Shown here piece by piece: positions 1 to 7,998 of a DNA stretch of 19,209 bases. Below the pieces are notes generated by a model. That model searched no databases and was not told the DNA's origin. It was given only the letters and a program-made list of their open reading frames with translations. Source of the DNA: JBAXTZ01 sp037129925 (GTDB taxonomy: Bacteria; Bacillota; Negativicutes; JBAXTZ01). Every line of letters starts with the position of its first letter. Position 1 is the stretch's first letter. A program made the translations under genes and the position numbers. Where the stretch lies: NCBI GenBank assembly GCA_037129925.1, contig JBAXTZ010000050.1, positions 1 through 19,209 on the forward strand. Direction: 5' to 3'.

Positions 1-32
1 AATTAATGCGCGGATTGGAACGACGGAGTAAA

Positions 33-61
33 TTGATACTGAAACTGTGAATTTTTATGAA
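33..61 (+). promoter_or_regulatory. Possible sigma70-type promoter for the transglutaminase gene
   Basis: TTGATA at 33-38 is followed after 17 bp by TATGAA at 56-61. This is an acceptable but not strong -35/-10 pair on the plus strand. It would give a leader of about 120 nt before the start at 191. The call rests on consensus matching only, and the AT-rich stretch at 114-140 could hold an alternative. Confidence 0.3.
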
Positions 62-71
62 CCATCCTGTG

Positions 72-113
72 GTAGGGAGTAAGGATATTGGGAATAGGAG
101 ATGGGGATTGAGA
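72..113 (+). repeat. Purine-rich degenerate heptad repeat
   Basis: Six consecutive 7-nt units can be read: GTAGGGA, GTAAGGA, TATTGGG, AATAGGA, GATGGGG, ATTGAGA. They lie in the leader of the transglutaminase gene. The same G-rich, period-7 style recurs at 4716-4764, 7854-7881 and 16570-16597, each time in a gap between genes. Function is unknown. Confidence 0.55.
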
Positions 114-190
114 TTAATTTTGAATTTAGTTTGATTATGGCAGGGATATAGCGATGGTTTGCAGAATTAAGAATGCTGGAGGATCTGCAG

Positions 191-1471
191 ATGAAATTGC
201 TTTCGCAAATATGTTGGGTGGGATTGACTTTGATGATTGTTTGGAGCGGTTGCGCTAATGCTAAACAAATCAGTTTTGCCGAAGCGCGGGGGATGCTCAG
301 CCGCGATTACTCGATGGCTCAACCGGTTGTCAGCGGCGCTACAATCGATGCCGATGGTGAGTACTGGCTGACGCTGTTTGACCAATCCGGACGGTTTGTG
401 CGCCGGGAAAATTTTGCAATCAGCAAGCAACCACCGACCGTTATTAACAATTACAATGATTATTATGAAAATGTAAAATATGCCTTAAAAAACTTTGCGC
501 CGACATTAACGCTGTCAATAGATAATACGGACATGCAAGGTTTTAACGAGGATGTGGTCAAGGAGGTTTGCGATGCTTATCCATCGCTGACCTTTGGTTA
601 TCAGCAATCGCAACTGAAAACTACCACCTATAAGACTAGCACGACGGTTGAGCTCGTTTTCCAGTATCGATTTTCCGAGAACCAGCTGCCGTTCATGCGA
701 AACGCCATTGATGCCAAGGCGCGGCGAATCGCCGACAGCATTGCCAAAGTCGGTATGCGTGACTATGAGCTGGAGTTGGCGATACATGACTATATCGTCA
801 ACAACACCCGTTACGATGAGCTAAATTTCAAAAACAACACCATACCGCCGGTAGATTATACCGAATATGGCGTATTCATAAACGGTGTCGCGGTTTGTGA
901 AGGCTATGCCGAGGCCGCCGGACGGTTGCTGGGAATGACCGGTATTCCGACAATGATTATCAGCGGCTATGGCAAAAGTGGCGAGTCGCACGCCTGGAAT
1001 CTGGTCAAAATACAAAATGAATATTGTCAGCTGGACTGCACCTATGATGATCCGGTCGGAAATACAGCGGAGTTAGGGGTGGTCAGTCACGACTATTTCA
1101 ATCTGTCTGATAAAATAATTGCCCGCGATCATCGCTGGTATGCAAGCGACTATCCACGGGCAATTACGATGCGCTATTCATTTTATAATCTCGGCTACAG
1201 CGCCAAAGACAGCGCCGGAAATGTTTATCAAAAAATCACCAGCCAACTAGAATTGCAACGCGCAATTGCTACGGCAATATTAGCGCATAAATCAACACTT
1301 ACAGTCGATCTGATGAACACCGACAAAATCGGCTACAACTTGAACAACGCCTTTAATCAGGCAACAGACACAATAACGCTAACTGAAAGCATCGGCTGCA
1401 AATTCCTCTACAGCGACAGCCCGACGTTGAACGTGAGACATGTGCGGGTGACGCTGGAGTACGGTGGGTGA
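191..1471 (+). CDS. Exported transglutaminase-like (papain-fold) protein
   Basis: This is a 426-residue protein with a transglutaminase-like cysteine-protease-fold core. The triad is visible as Cys236 in VCEGYAEA, His267 in SHAWN and Asp282 in LDCTYDDP, the order and spacing of bacterial transglutaminase-core proteins (often peptidases or cell-surface modifying enzymes). The N-terminus has a Lys, a hydrophobic stretch (residues 5-18) and then SGCANA, so it is exported, either by signal peptidase I after ANA or as a lipoprotein at Cys21. The Trp at -3 makes the lipobox non-standard. I chose ATG 191 over in-frame ATG 173 because GGAGG at 178-182 lies 8 nt upstream of it. It is the only plus-strand gene here and converges on the response regulator across a repeat array. 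The substrate cannot be told from sequence, and no link to the adhesin locus is shown beyond position. Confidence 0.85.
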   Translation: MKLLSQICWVGLTLMIVWSGCANAKQISFAEARGMLSRDYSMAQPVVSGATIDADGEYWLTLFDQSGRFVRRENFAISKQPPTVINNYNDYYENVKYALKNFAPTLTLSIDNTDMQGFNEDVVKEVCDAYPSLTFGYQQSQLKTTTYKTSTTVELVFQYRFSENQLPFMRNAIDAKARRIADSIAKVGMRDYELELAIHDYIVNNTRYDELNFKNNTIPPVDYTEYGVFINGVAVCEGYAEAAGRLLGMTGIPTMIISGYGKSGESHAWNLVKIQNEYCQLDCTYDDPVGNTAELGVVSHDYFNLSDKIIARDHRWYASDYPRAITMRYSFYNLGYSAKDSAGNVYQKITSQLELQRAIATAILAHKSTLTVDLMNTDKIGYNLNNAFNQATDTITLTESIGCKFLYSDSPTLNVRHVRVTLEYGG

Positions 1472-1526
1472 GTCCTGAGTTATTAGTCCTGAGTTATTAG
1501 TCCTGAGTTATTAGTCCTGAGTCCTG
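1471..1526. repeat. 14-nt tandem repeat AGTCCTGAGTTATT
   Basis: Three perfect 14-nt units run at 1471-1512. Two further copies of the first half (AGTCCTG) follow at 1513-1526. The array begins on the last base of the transglutaminase stop codon and leads into the heptad array that follows. Each 14-mer is itself two related heptads, AGTCCTG and AGTTATT. Confidence 0.9.
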
Positions 1527-1531
1527 AGTTA

Positions 1532-1657
1532 AACTCTGAACTCTGAACTTTGAACTCTGAACTTTGAACTTTGAACTCTGAACTTTGAACTCTGAACTCT
1601 GAACTTTGAACTCTAAACTCTAAACTCTGAACTTTGAACTTTGAACTCTGAACTTTG
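1532..1657. repeat. 18-unit heptanucleotide array AACTYTR
   Basis: Eighteen consecutive heptads of the form AACTCTG, AACTTTG or AACTCTA run without a phase break. They end two bases before the stop codon of the response regulator gene (1660). With the preceding 14-mers, the array fills the whole gap between two convergent genes, where no hairpin terminator is visible. The mixing of C/T and G/A variants suggests growth and decay by slippage or unequal exchange. Confidence 0.95.
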
Positions 1658-1659
1658 CA

Positions 1660-2769
1660 CTACCGCTGTAGCAGTTCGTAGCACTCAATCACCGTTTCCG
1701 GCGGGTCGCAGTCGAATTCTTTGGCTTGATATTCGCAATACCGGCGGTAGCAGTTGTCGAGTTCATCGTGTTTGCCGAGTTTGGCGAATAGTTTGAGCAG
1801 GATAATTATTGCCGTTTCGCCGGAGGGTGTACAATCGGCGGCGCGGGTCGCGGTGTCAATCGCAGCTTGCTCATCCTGACGGCTTAGTTGAAAATCAACC
1901 AAGGCTTTTGCGAGAGAGCAATACTGTCCGCGCAGCCGTTCGCGCAAATCTTCGCTCCAGTTATATTCTTTGTCGCCAAACAAATCACCGGAATATGTTG
2001 CAAACAGCGCTAGCGCCGCTTCATAATTGACAGCGGTAATGGTCGAATAACTTTTGATTGTTTCGGAAAACTTGACATAATCGGACTTGATAATCCCGTC
2101 TTCAATCTTGTAATTGCCGCCGGAAAAACTGATGCCGCTTTTGGCGCAATATTTTTTCAGTTGTTGCTTGATATAATAAATGCTGGTATGTAATAACTTT
2201 TCAGCCTTTTCTTCATCGTAATCCGGGAAAATGGTCTCAATCAGTTGCCACTTGGCGGCTGATTTTTTTATTAGCAGATACATCAGCAGTTCTTCGGCTT
2301 TGGCGGTGCGCCATTTGATGGTTTTCTCGGAATCTGCCGAGAAATAGGCAACTCGACCTAATACGCAGATATGTAGCGGCTGCTGGCTGCTGGCTGCTGG
2401 GGTCGGGGATTTTCCCAAAAATCGTTGCAGGCGTTCTAAACCGTTTCGTAACCGCTCGATTTCCACCGGTTTGAGCAGATAACTGATGGCATTTAACTCG
2501 AAGGCTTCGATTGCAAAATTATTATAGGCGGTGACAAAAACTATTTCCATATTGTCGCGGATTGAAGCCGCAAGTTCCAGACCAGTCATGCCGGGCATAT
2601 CAATATCCAGGAAAGCGACATCGGCAGTCAAGCCGGCATTAATCGCTTCATGAGCCTTAAGCGAGTTCGTAAAACTCGCCACGATTTCCACCATGCCGGT
2701 AGCTTTCAAGTAATGGGTCAATAATTCTACTGCCAGTTGCTCGTCATCAACCAAAATTGCTTTTATCAT
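1660..2769 (-). CDS. Response regulator with SARP/BTAD-like output domain
   Basis: A 369-residue cytoplasmic two-component response regulator. The receiver domain (about 1-115) has acidic residues Asp8/Asp9, phospho-acceptor Asp55 in LDIDMPGMTG, Thr80 and Lys100. After a linker, residues about 130-228 resemble the winged-helix DNA-binding region of SARP/OmpR-type activators (AKAEELLMYLL, YIKQQLKKY, NYKIEDG). Residues about 229-369 form a helical bacterial transcriptional activator (BTAD, TPR-like) domain. This output type replaces the LytTR domain usually paired with LytS-like kinases. Its SD, AGGAG, overlaps the stop codon of histidine kinase 1 (9-nt gap), so the two are co-translated from the promoter at 4678-4711. 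It is the only regulator in the window and the best candidate to bind the four direct-repeat promoters. No terminator is visible after it. Confidence 0.9.
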   Translation of the reverse strand: MIKAILVDDEQLAVELLTHYLKATGMVEIVASFTNSLKAHEAINAGLTADVAFLDIDMPGMTGLELAASIRDNMEIVFVTAYNNFAIEAFELNAISYLLKPVEIERLRNGLERLQRFLGKSPTPAASSQQPLHICVLGRVAYFSADSEKTIKWRTAKAEELLMYLLIKKSAAKWQLIETIFPDYDEEKAEKLLHTSIYYIKQQLKKYCAKSGISFSGGNYKIEDGIIKSDYVKFSETIKSYSTITAVNYEAALALFATYSGDLFGDKEYNWSEDLRERLRGQYCSLAKALVDFQLSRQDEQAAIDTATRAADCTPSGETAIIILLKLFAKLGKHDELDNCYRRYCEYQAKEFDCDPPETVIECYELLQR

Positions 2770-2778
2770 TTATTGCTC

Positions 2779-4647
2779 CTATTTCTTTAGCGGGAACTGG
2801 AATTGAACTTGCGTGCCTTCGGGAGTGGAGCGAACTGCTATCGCGGTGTTATAGTGCATTTTTAAGCGGCGGCTGACATTGGTGATGCCGACGCTGCCGC
2901 CGTGCGTTCCATCCTGGAGTGATGCGGCAACAGCCTCGGGCATTCCCGGACCGTTATCCTGCACCATGACCAGAATCTGTCCATCAGTGTTTAGAATGGA
3001 AATTGTTATTGTTCCGCCTTCCGGATTTTTCAGAACACCGTGAACAACGGCATTTTCCACCAGCGGCTGGATGCTAAAAGGTAAAATGTTTGCCTTCAAC
3101 AGCGCGTTGTCGATTTGATACTCTACCTGCAATCGCTCGCCAAAGCGGGCTTGTTCGACTGCCAGATAAGATTTTACCAAATTTAACTCATCTTCGATAG
3201 TGGTATAAACCGCGGCATCGTCGATTTTGAAACGGTTGCGCAGATAAGCGCTGAGTTTGGTCAGCACTTCACCGGCGCGGTTGCCGTCGATATAACAAAG
3301 CGAAATAACGGCATTAAGCGAGTTGAACAGAAAGTGCGGCCGGATTTGGCTGTGCAAAAAGGCGGTTTCCGACACAATGGATTTTTTCTCAAATTTGTCG
3401 CTGGAGTTGTATTCGTAGGCAAACCGATAGGCAAAATATATAGCCACCAGTACCGTGAAAAACACTAAAAAGCGCTCTTGATAGGGAATACCGCTTGACC
3501 ATCCCAGTAATCCCATCAGACTGTTAAACCATGAAACGTACAGACATAATAGCGCCGCAAAAACGATAATAGAGCCGATTTTTTGTTGATAAACTTTTTC
3601 GCGCCACAGCAGTATTCCGATTCTAAAGAAAATAAAGACATACCAAATGTTTATGAAAATAAACAACGGCAGCAATATAGAATAAAAACTGGCAATATTG
3701 CCAAACGAGCAGTAGATTGCGACGCCGGCAAAACAAATATCGACGGGAACGACAAACCGACTATTTAACACTCCGGACTTGGTTGCCCGGATAAAATGGT
3801 TGATAGCAATGAGCGCGACCATCAACGCGACCATGTTCAGCCGGAACATTTGCTCCCAAGAGTAATCGTTCAATAAATAGATCAGGCTGCGCTGGCCGTT
3901 TACCAGCATCACCCCGGCAAGGCCAAAGCAAGCCAGCGAAAAATACAGCAAGCCTTTTTCGCGCGGAACCAACAAAAACACACAGAGCAAGAGAAATCCG
4001 ATAATTACAAAGAACAGCACCATGAAAAAATCATACAGTTGGGCGGTGGCTTCGGCGCGCCAAATTGCCGATGCGCCGCCAATCGCCGGCGCTGCAGTTA
4101 TTCCGCCAATGGCATCAGTGAAGTTGGCAACCTGAATAATCAATTCGACCTGTCCGTCTTTGCTGTATAACGTTGCATCAAACGGTAGATTTACCGGAAG
4201 ATAGCCAGCTTGGCTGCTTGCGACGGTGCCGCAATTGGCGATTTTCACACCGTTTGCATAAACTGTGCTCGCCATGCGAATATTGTCCAGAGCCAAAACC
4301 AACATTTCATCATTGGTCGTAGCGGTCTTGATAACCGTCCGATAGGTAGCATAGCCAAAAGTTTTAACTTCCTGTCCGCCGAGCGTGCCACTCCAGCGTT
4401 TGGGAACGGAAAAATAACCGGTCAGGGTTCCCCGACCGGCATGTATATCCTGCGGTGTTAATAATTGATCCCAATACAATTCCCAAGTTCCAGAAAGCGA
4501 AACCGGGTCTTTGCTCAAATTCATCTGGGATAAATCGGCCCGTCCATCCGTGACGGTAGCGGCGTGGGCAAAACTGCCAAACGCCGCAGCCACGAAAACG
4601 AGGAGCAATATCGAGCAAAGAAAAAGACTTTTTGAATATTTGAACAT
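2779..4647 (-). CDS. 7TM sensor histidine kinase 1 (LytS-type kinase core)
   Basis: About 622 residues. A signal peptide (about 1-29) is followed by an extracytoplasmic beta-sandwich, carbohydrate-binding-like sensor (about 31-185, containing SGTWELYWDQLLTPQDI), as in 7TMR-DISM receptors. About seven TM helices follow (195-405). The kinase core is His_kinase/HATPase: phospho-acceptor His438 in QIRPHFLFNSLN, N-box PLVENAVVHG near 525, G1 box DNGPGMP near 560, then SVGITNVSRRL. It probably senses an extracytoplasmic ligand and phosphorylates the response regulator encoded next. ATG 4647 is preceded by GGTGG at 5-nt spacing; an in-frame GTG at 4656 is the alternative. It has its own direct-repeat promoter and also lies downstream of inverse autotransporter 1 with no visible terminator between. 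Confidence 0.9.
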   Translation of the reverse strand: MFKYSKSLFLCSILLLVFVAAAFGSFAHAATVTDGRADLSQMNLSKDPVSLSGTWELYWDQLLTPQDIHAGRGTLTGYFSVPKRWSGTLGGQEVKTFGYATYRTVIKTATTNDEMLVLALDNIRMASTVYANGVKIANCGTVASSQAGYLPVNLPFDATLYSKDGQVELIIQVANFTDAIGGITAAPAIGGASAIWRAEATAQLYDFFMVLFFVIIGFLLLCVFLLVPREKGLLYFSLACFGLAGVMLVNGQRSLIYLLNDYSWEQMFRLNMVALMVALIAINHFIRATKSGVLNSRFVVPVDICFAGVAIYCSFGNIASFYSILLPLFIFINIWYVFIFFRIGILLWREKVYQQKIGSIIVFAALLCLYVSWFNSLMGLLGWSSGIPYQERFLVFFTVLVAIYFAYRFAYEYNSSDKFEKKSIVSETAFLHSQIRPHFLFNSLNAVISLCYIDGNRAGEVLTKLSAYLRNRFKIDDAAVYTTIEDELNLVKSYLAVEQARFGERLQVEYQIDNALLKANILPFSIQPLVENAVVHGVLKNPEGGTITISILNTDGQILVMVQDNGPGMPEAVAASLQDGTHGGSVGITNVSRRLKMHYNTAIAVRSTPEGTQVQFQFPLKK

Positions 4648-4677
4648 AGTAACCACCCAGAGATTTTTCTTAGGCTT

Positions 4678-4711
4678 ATTATAGCATAGTTATACTCAAC
4701 GGATTCTCAAC
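4678..4711 (-). promoter_or_regulatory. Direct-repeat promoter of histidine kinase 1-response regulator operon
   Basis: On the minus strand, heptamers GTTGAGA (4711-4705) and GTTGAGT (4700-4694) are separated by ATCC. Ten bp further on is an extended -10, TGCTATAAT (TATAAT at 4683-4678). There is no -35 at 17-bp spacing, as expected for an activator-dependent promoter. The 22 bp around the repeats are identical at three other sites in the window. Confidence 0.8.
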
Positions 4712-4715
4712 AAAT

Positions 4716-4764
4716 GGGAAGTAAGAGGTAGGAGGTAGGAGGCAGAAGGTATGAGATTTGAGAA
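4716..4764. repeat. Purine-rich heptad repeat upstream of the kinase 1 promoter
   Basis: Seven consecutive heptads are GGGAAGT, AAGAGGT, AGGAGGT, AGGAGGC, AGAAGGT, ATGAGAT, TTGAGAA. They lie between the end of inverse autotransporter 1 and the direct-repeat promoter. No hairpin terminator is seen in the 4765-4788 gap. Confidence 0.7.
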
Positions 4765-4788
4765 CGCAGGAGCTAACTAAGAGTGTGA

Positions 4789-7695
4789 TTATGGTAATTC
4801 AATTCTGCGTAGAACTACATCGGTGATTTTTCCGTGGGGCATGGCATAACTATTATTCGAAATTCCATAACTACTACCTTGCTGCAAGCCAAAGTAAATC
4901 ATACCAGATTTCGGCAACAATTGCGGATTAGTCGCCATGTTGCCATCCTTATCTGTGTACCAACCGCCAATCAGATTATCCGTGGTCATTGATGGACTGT
5001 TATATATAAATAGCCCTTCATAAGGTACGCCAGCACCCTTATCATCTACTAGTTTTGCATTAATGGCACTGGGAGTACCAATGACAACAGTTTTGCTTTC
5101 GCCCGCGCTGAAAGACACTTTGTTTGATGTACAAAAAGTATTTCCTAGCCCAAATTGATAGTCCCCAGCGGCATCTAGCAAGAATTTGGCGTTGCCAGAA
5201 TTATCAAGAGATATTTCGTATGCTGGACCAGGTCCGGCGATATACACGTTGGTTTGTTTTGCATATCCATATGGGAGATCAACGTGAACGATTGCTTCGC
5301 ACTTTGAGGTTAGCGAGGCAGGAGTGTTGCTGCCGGATGGAACGTCAAATTCACCAGAACTTAAGGAGCGAATATAACACGTATAATTTCCCGGAGTACC
5401 GATTGTGAATTGCGCTTGACCTAAAGAGTTTGTATTCATTGTATAGTAAAAGCCAGATCCATCGGTAATCTCAACACCAACGTTTGCGGCAGGAGCGTCA
5501 TCGGAGGTTTTTACCGTTGCTGTAACCATCGCGACGGCTTTCAATGTAATTTTCTTGGTTTCACCACTAGTTATCGTGACCTCTGGACTTACATTGTTAG
5601 CGCCTCCTCCGACGGAAAAGGTGCAGGAGCCGAATAGGTCATAAAAGAAGGCTTCACCATTTGAATTTGTAACAACAGTTGGATAGCTGCCTCTTCTCCA
5701 AATAATATTCTGACCAGCAAATGGTGTTCCGTCTGGCTTCAACAGTGTGACAATCGCACTTGGAGTGGTTGGAGGCGTGGTGCTTTGCAGTACAAATGTA
5801 TGCTCATTCATCACATTTTTACCGCCGGTTTTCGGGTCAAAGGTATTTTTGCCGTTGCCGCCAACAAGGGTTTCGCCATTAGGGCCAAAAGCGCTCCAGT
5901 ACCAATCGCAGGCTAGTCCCTCCAGTGTTGAGCGTAGATAGTTTGCAGATTTTGCGTTTGAATAACTGCCGTGTCCGGGTGAGCCGCTGTATCCTGATGG
6001 TGATGGCGGTGCAGTTAATAGCACGTCTTCAAGAGTGTTGCCGTTCTCATCCGTGAAATTGAAATGCCAATTAATAAGACTTTCACGAATTAATTGCTCT
6101 TGCGCGGGCGTGGCAGTACCCTTACTGGTCTTGGTTTCGTTTGGCGCAACTTGAACTGGTTCAACAATTATCGGTTCGTCATTTACATTGAAACTGCCGT
6201 CATAGTTTCCGATAGGCGCGCCCGTAATCGCAACTGCGCCAGATTCGTCAGTTAAAGTAGCGTATAGAGTAGCGGCAGGAACTGCGGCAGCCGGAGCGTT
6301 CGCCGCTAGTGAGAAACTGAACGGCACGCCAGTTGCCAGAATTGGATCGCCTGACTGGTTAACCAGTGAGAAAACAATATTGCCTAATTGAACAGCAGAT
6401 GGTAGAGACAGTTCGAGCGCTTTGTCTGCCGCTACTTCGATGTTGGTTCCGCCAGCGGCCAGATACTCGTTGTTGAAATAATTCAGATAGAAATTATAGT
6501 TGCCAGATGGTACAGAAATTGACACAGCGCCTGTAGTTGCGGAAGTTGTACTGGTAGCAACGATATTTCCGCTAGTATCTTTTGCGGTAACGTAAAGCGC
6601 GGGAACAAACAAAGTCTGTCCATAAGTAATAGCGACGGAATAATTTATTGAAGCCGTGGTTTTTGTATACCGCTCCACGGTGATCGTATTATTCCGTTGC
6701 ACCGGTTGCAGCATCTTATAGCCGATGTCGGTTTGAGCAAGTTTGTTTAGGGTCGGATCAGCCATGAATAACGCCGGGGTTGGCGGTGCGAGCAGGTTGA
6801 GTTGAAAGCCGACGTTGGCGCTGGAAGTGCCGCCGTTCCCGACAGTGCCGCCGCCGTTGATGGATAATTGCGGAGTTACTTGTAGCTGAGCAGTCAAATT
6901 GCCGTATAGCGGGCTGCCCTGGTAGCCGTTGATGGTACCGCTTTGAGTTTGTTGATAGTAGTTGCCGGTCGCGGTTAATTTTAACCACGGCGCGTTCCAA
7001 AAGGAAAAATCGGAGCCGATAGAAAAATCCCCACCCGGAGCAACGTGTTGGAACGCGGTTATGCCGGTTGCAGTTGGAGCGCCGACTTGCACGTCTGATG
7101 ACACGCCATAATAGCCGTTTATTCTAGTCTCGATGCTGCCGGTGAAATATTCCAGGCCGGCGCCGACGCGCATGTGCGAGCCGGTCGGCGTGAAAGCGCC
7201 TTCGCCCTGGACGGTGGTCTGCCAGTCATAAAACAAGTTAACGCCGTACATCGAGCTGTGGTTGGCGTCCATTGAACGATAACCCAGACCGACGTTGACG
7301 GTGTTGGTGTTAGTTCCGTACTGCCCTTGGGCAAACAGGAAATTGTTAAGATTTTCTTTCATCGTTAGCGGTTGAAAGGTGTTAATATTCCATTGCGGCT
7401 TACCGCCTGAGAAAGCCGAGAAGTTAATGTTGGTAGTTTTTAACCAATCCCAGCCCCAGGAATTTTTGAATTGGTTAAAATAGTAGTTGCTTAGGCTGTC
7501 GGCAGTTCCCAAAACAGCCTGCCCGCTGTTGTCGGTGAAGACAGGCGGCTGGCTGTTTGCCGCCGGTGTTGTGTTGGGGTCGGTATAAGGGGATTGCTGC
7601 TGCGGCGCCGCCGCGATGGCGATTTGCGAGAACAAAAAAACAAATAGCATTATTATTGCCATTGTTTTTTTGTACTGAGATAGTTGAGTGTGCAT
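4789..7695 (-). CDS. Inverse autotransporter (intimin/invasin-type) adhesin 1
   Basis: A 968-residue outer-membrane protein. Signal peptide (about 1-29, QYKKTMAI then a hydrophobic core), a short linker, then an inverse-autotransporter beta-barrel (about 50-305) with alternating strands such as NVGLGYRSMD and GVNLFYDWQTT. The typical post-barrel segment QPVQRNNTITVERY (about 330-345) threads the C-terminal passenger outward. The passenger (about 350-968) is a string of Ig-like/CNA-B or carboxypeptidase-regulatory-like beta-domains (for example VTATVKTSDDAPAANVGVEI, then INAKLVDDKGAGVP). No LysM or terminal C-type-lectin domain is evident. The start is fixed by AAGGAG five nt before ATG 7695, and the same start is used in copy 2. 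Signal peptide and barrel closely match inverse autotransporter 2, and similarity stops abruptly at about residue 345. A role in adhesion is inferred from the family. Confidence 0.9.
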   Translation of the reverse strand: MHTQLSQYKKTMAIIMLFVFLFSQIAIAAAPQQQSPYTDPNTTPAANSQPPVFTDNSGQAVLGTADSLSNYYFNQFKNSWGWDWLKTTNINFSAFSGGKPQWNINTFQPLTMKENLNNFLFAQGQYGTNTNTVNVGLGYRSMDANHSSMYGVNLFYDWQTTVQGEGAFTPTGSHMRVGAGLEYFTGSIETRINGYYGVSSDVQVGAPTATGITAFQHVAPGGDFSIGSDFSFWNAPWLKLTATGNYYQQTQSGTINGYQGSPLYGNLTAQLQVTPQLSINGGGTVGNGGTSSANVGFQLNLLAPPTPALFMADPTLNKLAQTDIGYKMLQPVQRNNTITVERYTKTTASINYSVAITYGQTLFVPALYVTAKDTSGNIVATSTTSATTGAVSISVPSGNYNFYLNYFNNEYLAAGGTNIEVAADKALELSLPSAVQLGNIVFSLVNQSGDPILATGVPFSFSLAANAPAAAVPAATLYATLTDESGAVAITGAPIGNYDGSFNVNDEPIIVEPVQVAPNETKTSKGTATPAQEQLIRESLINWHFNFTDENGNTLEDVLLTAPPSPSGYSGSPGHGSYSNAKSANYLRSTLEGLACDWYWSAFGPNGETLVGGNGKNTFDPKTGGKNVMNEHTFVLQSTTPPTTPSAIVTLLKPDGTPFAGQNIIWRRGSYPTVVTNSNGEAFFYDLFGSCTFSVGGGANNVSPEVTITSGETKKITLKAVAMVTATVKTSDDAPAANVGVEITDGSGFYYTMNTNSLGQAQFTIGTPGNYTCYIRSLSSGEFDVPSGSNTPASLTSKCEAIVHVDLPYGYAKQTNVYIAGPGPAYEISLDNSGNAKFLLDAAGDYQFGLGNTFCTSNKVSFSAGESKTVVIGTPSAINAKLVDDKGAGVPYEGLFIYNSPSMTTDNLIGGWYTDKDGNMATNPQLLPKSGMIYFGLQQGSSYGISNNSYAMPHGKITDVVLRRIELP

Positions 7696-7718
7696 AACTT
7701 CTCCTTTTCTCCTTTGAG

Positions 7719-7798
7719 GCTTTGTAGCTCTGTAGCTCGGTGGCTTTTAGGCTTTAAGCTCTGCTACTCTGTAGCTCTGTGGCTCCACAGCTTTGCGA
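7719..7798. repeat. Octad repeat in the leader of inverse autotransporter 1
   Basis: Ten units of about 8 nt (7-9), consensus GCTCTGTA/G on the plus strand, lie in the transcribed leader between the -10 and the SD. The equivalent leader of inverse autotransporter 2 has only four units. The difference is exactly 47 nt and accounts for the whole leader-length difference. CTGTGGCTCCACAG within it (7777-7790) could form a small hairpin. Confidence 0.75.
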
Positions 7799-7817
7799 CT
7801 TTTTGTATTTTCACCGC

Positions 7818-7851
7818 ATTATAGCACAGCAATACTCAACGGATTCTCAAC
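7818..7851 (-). promoter_or_regulatory. Direct-repeat promoter of inverse autotransporter 1
   Basis: GTTGAGA (7851-7845), ATCC, GTTGAGT (7840-7834), a 10-bp gap, then the extended -10 TGCTATAAT (TATAAT at 7823-7818). The expected leader is about 115 nt. This is the same element as at both kinase genes and at inverse autotransporter 2. Confidence 0.8.
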
Positions 7852-7853
7852 AA

Positions 7854-7881
7854 TTTAGGGATTAGGGAGTAGGAGATAGGA
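7854..7881. repeat. Heptad repeat upstream of the adhesin 1 promoter
   Basis: Four heptads, TTTAGGG, ATTAGGG, AGTAGGA, GATAGGA, abut the distal half of the direct-repeat promoter. An identical copy occurs at 16570-16597. Confidence 0.65.
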
Positions 7882-7892
7882 ACAATACAGAC

Positions 7893-7930
7893 AAAAAAAC
7901 AAGCTACACCGTTTAATAACGGGTAGCTTG
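7893..7930 (-). terminator. Intrinsic terminator after AAA/PDDEXK gene 1
   Basis: On the minus strand, arms CAAGCTAC/GTAGCTTG (8 bp) plus inner arms CCGTT/AACGG with one bulged T and an ATTA loop are followed directly by seven T. It lies about 70 nt after the stop codon of AAA gene 1 and upstream of the adhesin promoter, so it separates the two transcripts. An identical copy follows AAA gene 2. Confidence 0.9.
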
Positions 7931-7998
7931 AGTTTCCAGAGTCGCCAGTTTCACTACACGGCTTTTCACTATTCACTTTTAGCCTTAAACCATTCGCA

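Noticed and set aside
1471..1657. CRISPR-like array
   Set aside because: Units of 7 or 14 nt with no unique spacers and no cas genes nearby; it is a simple tandem repeat.
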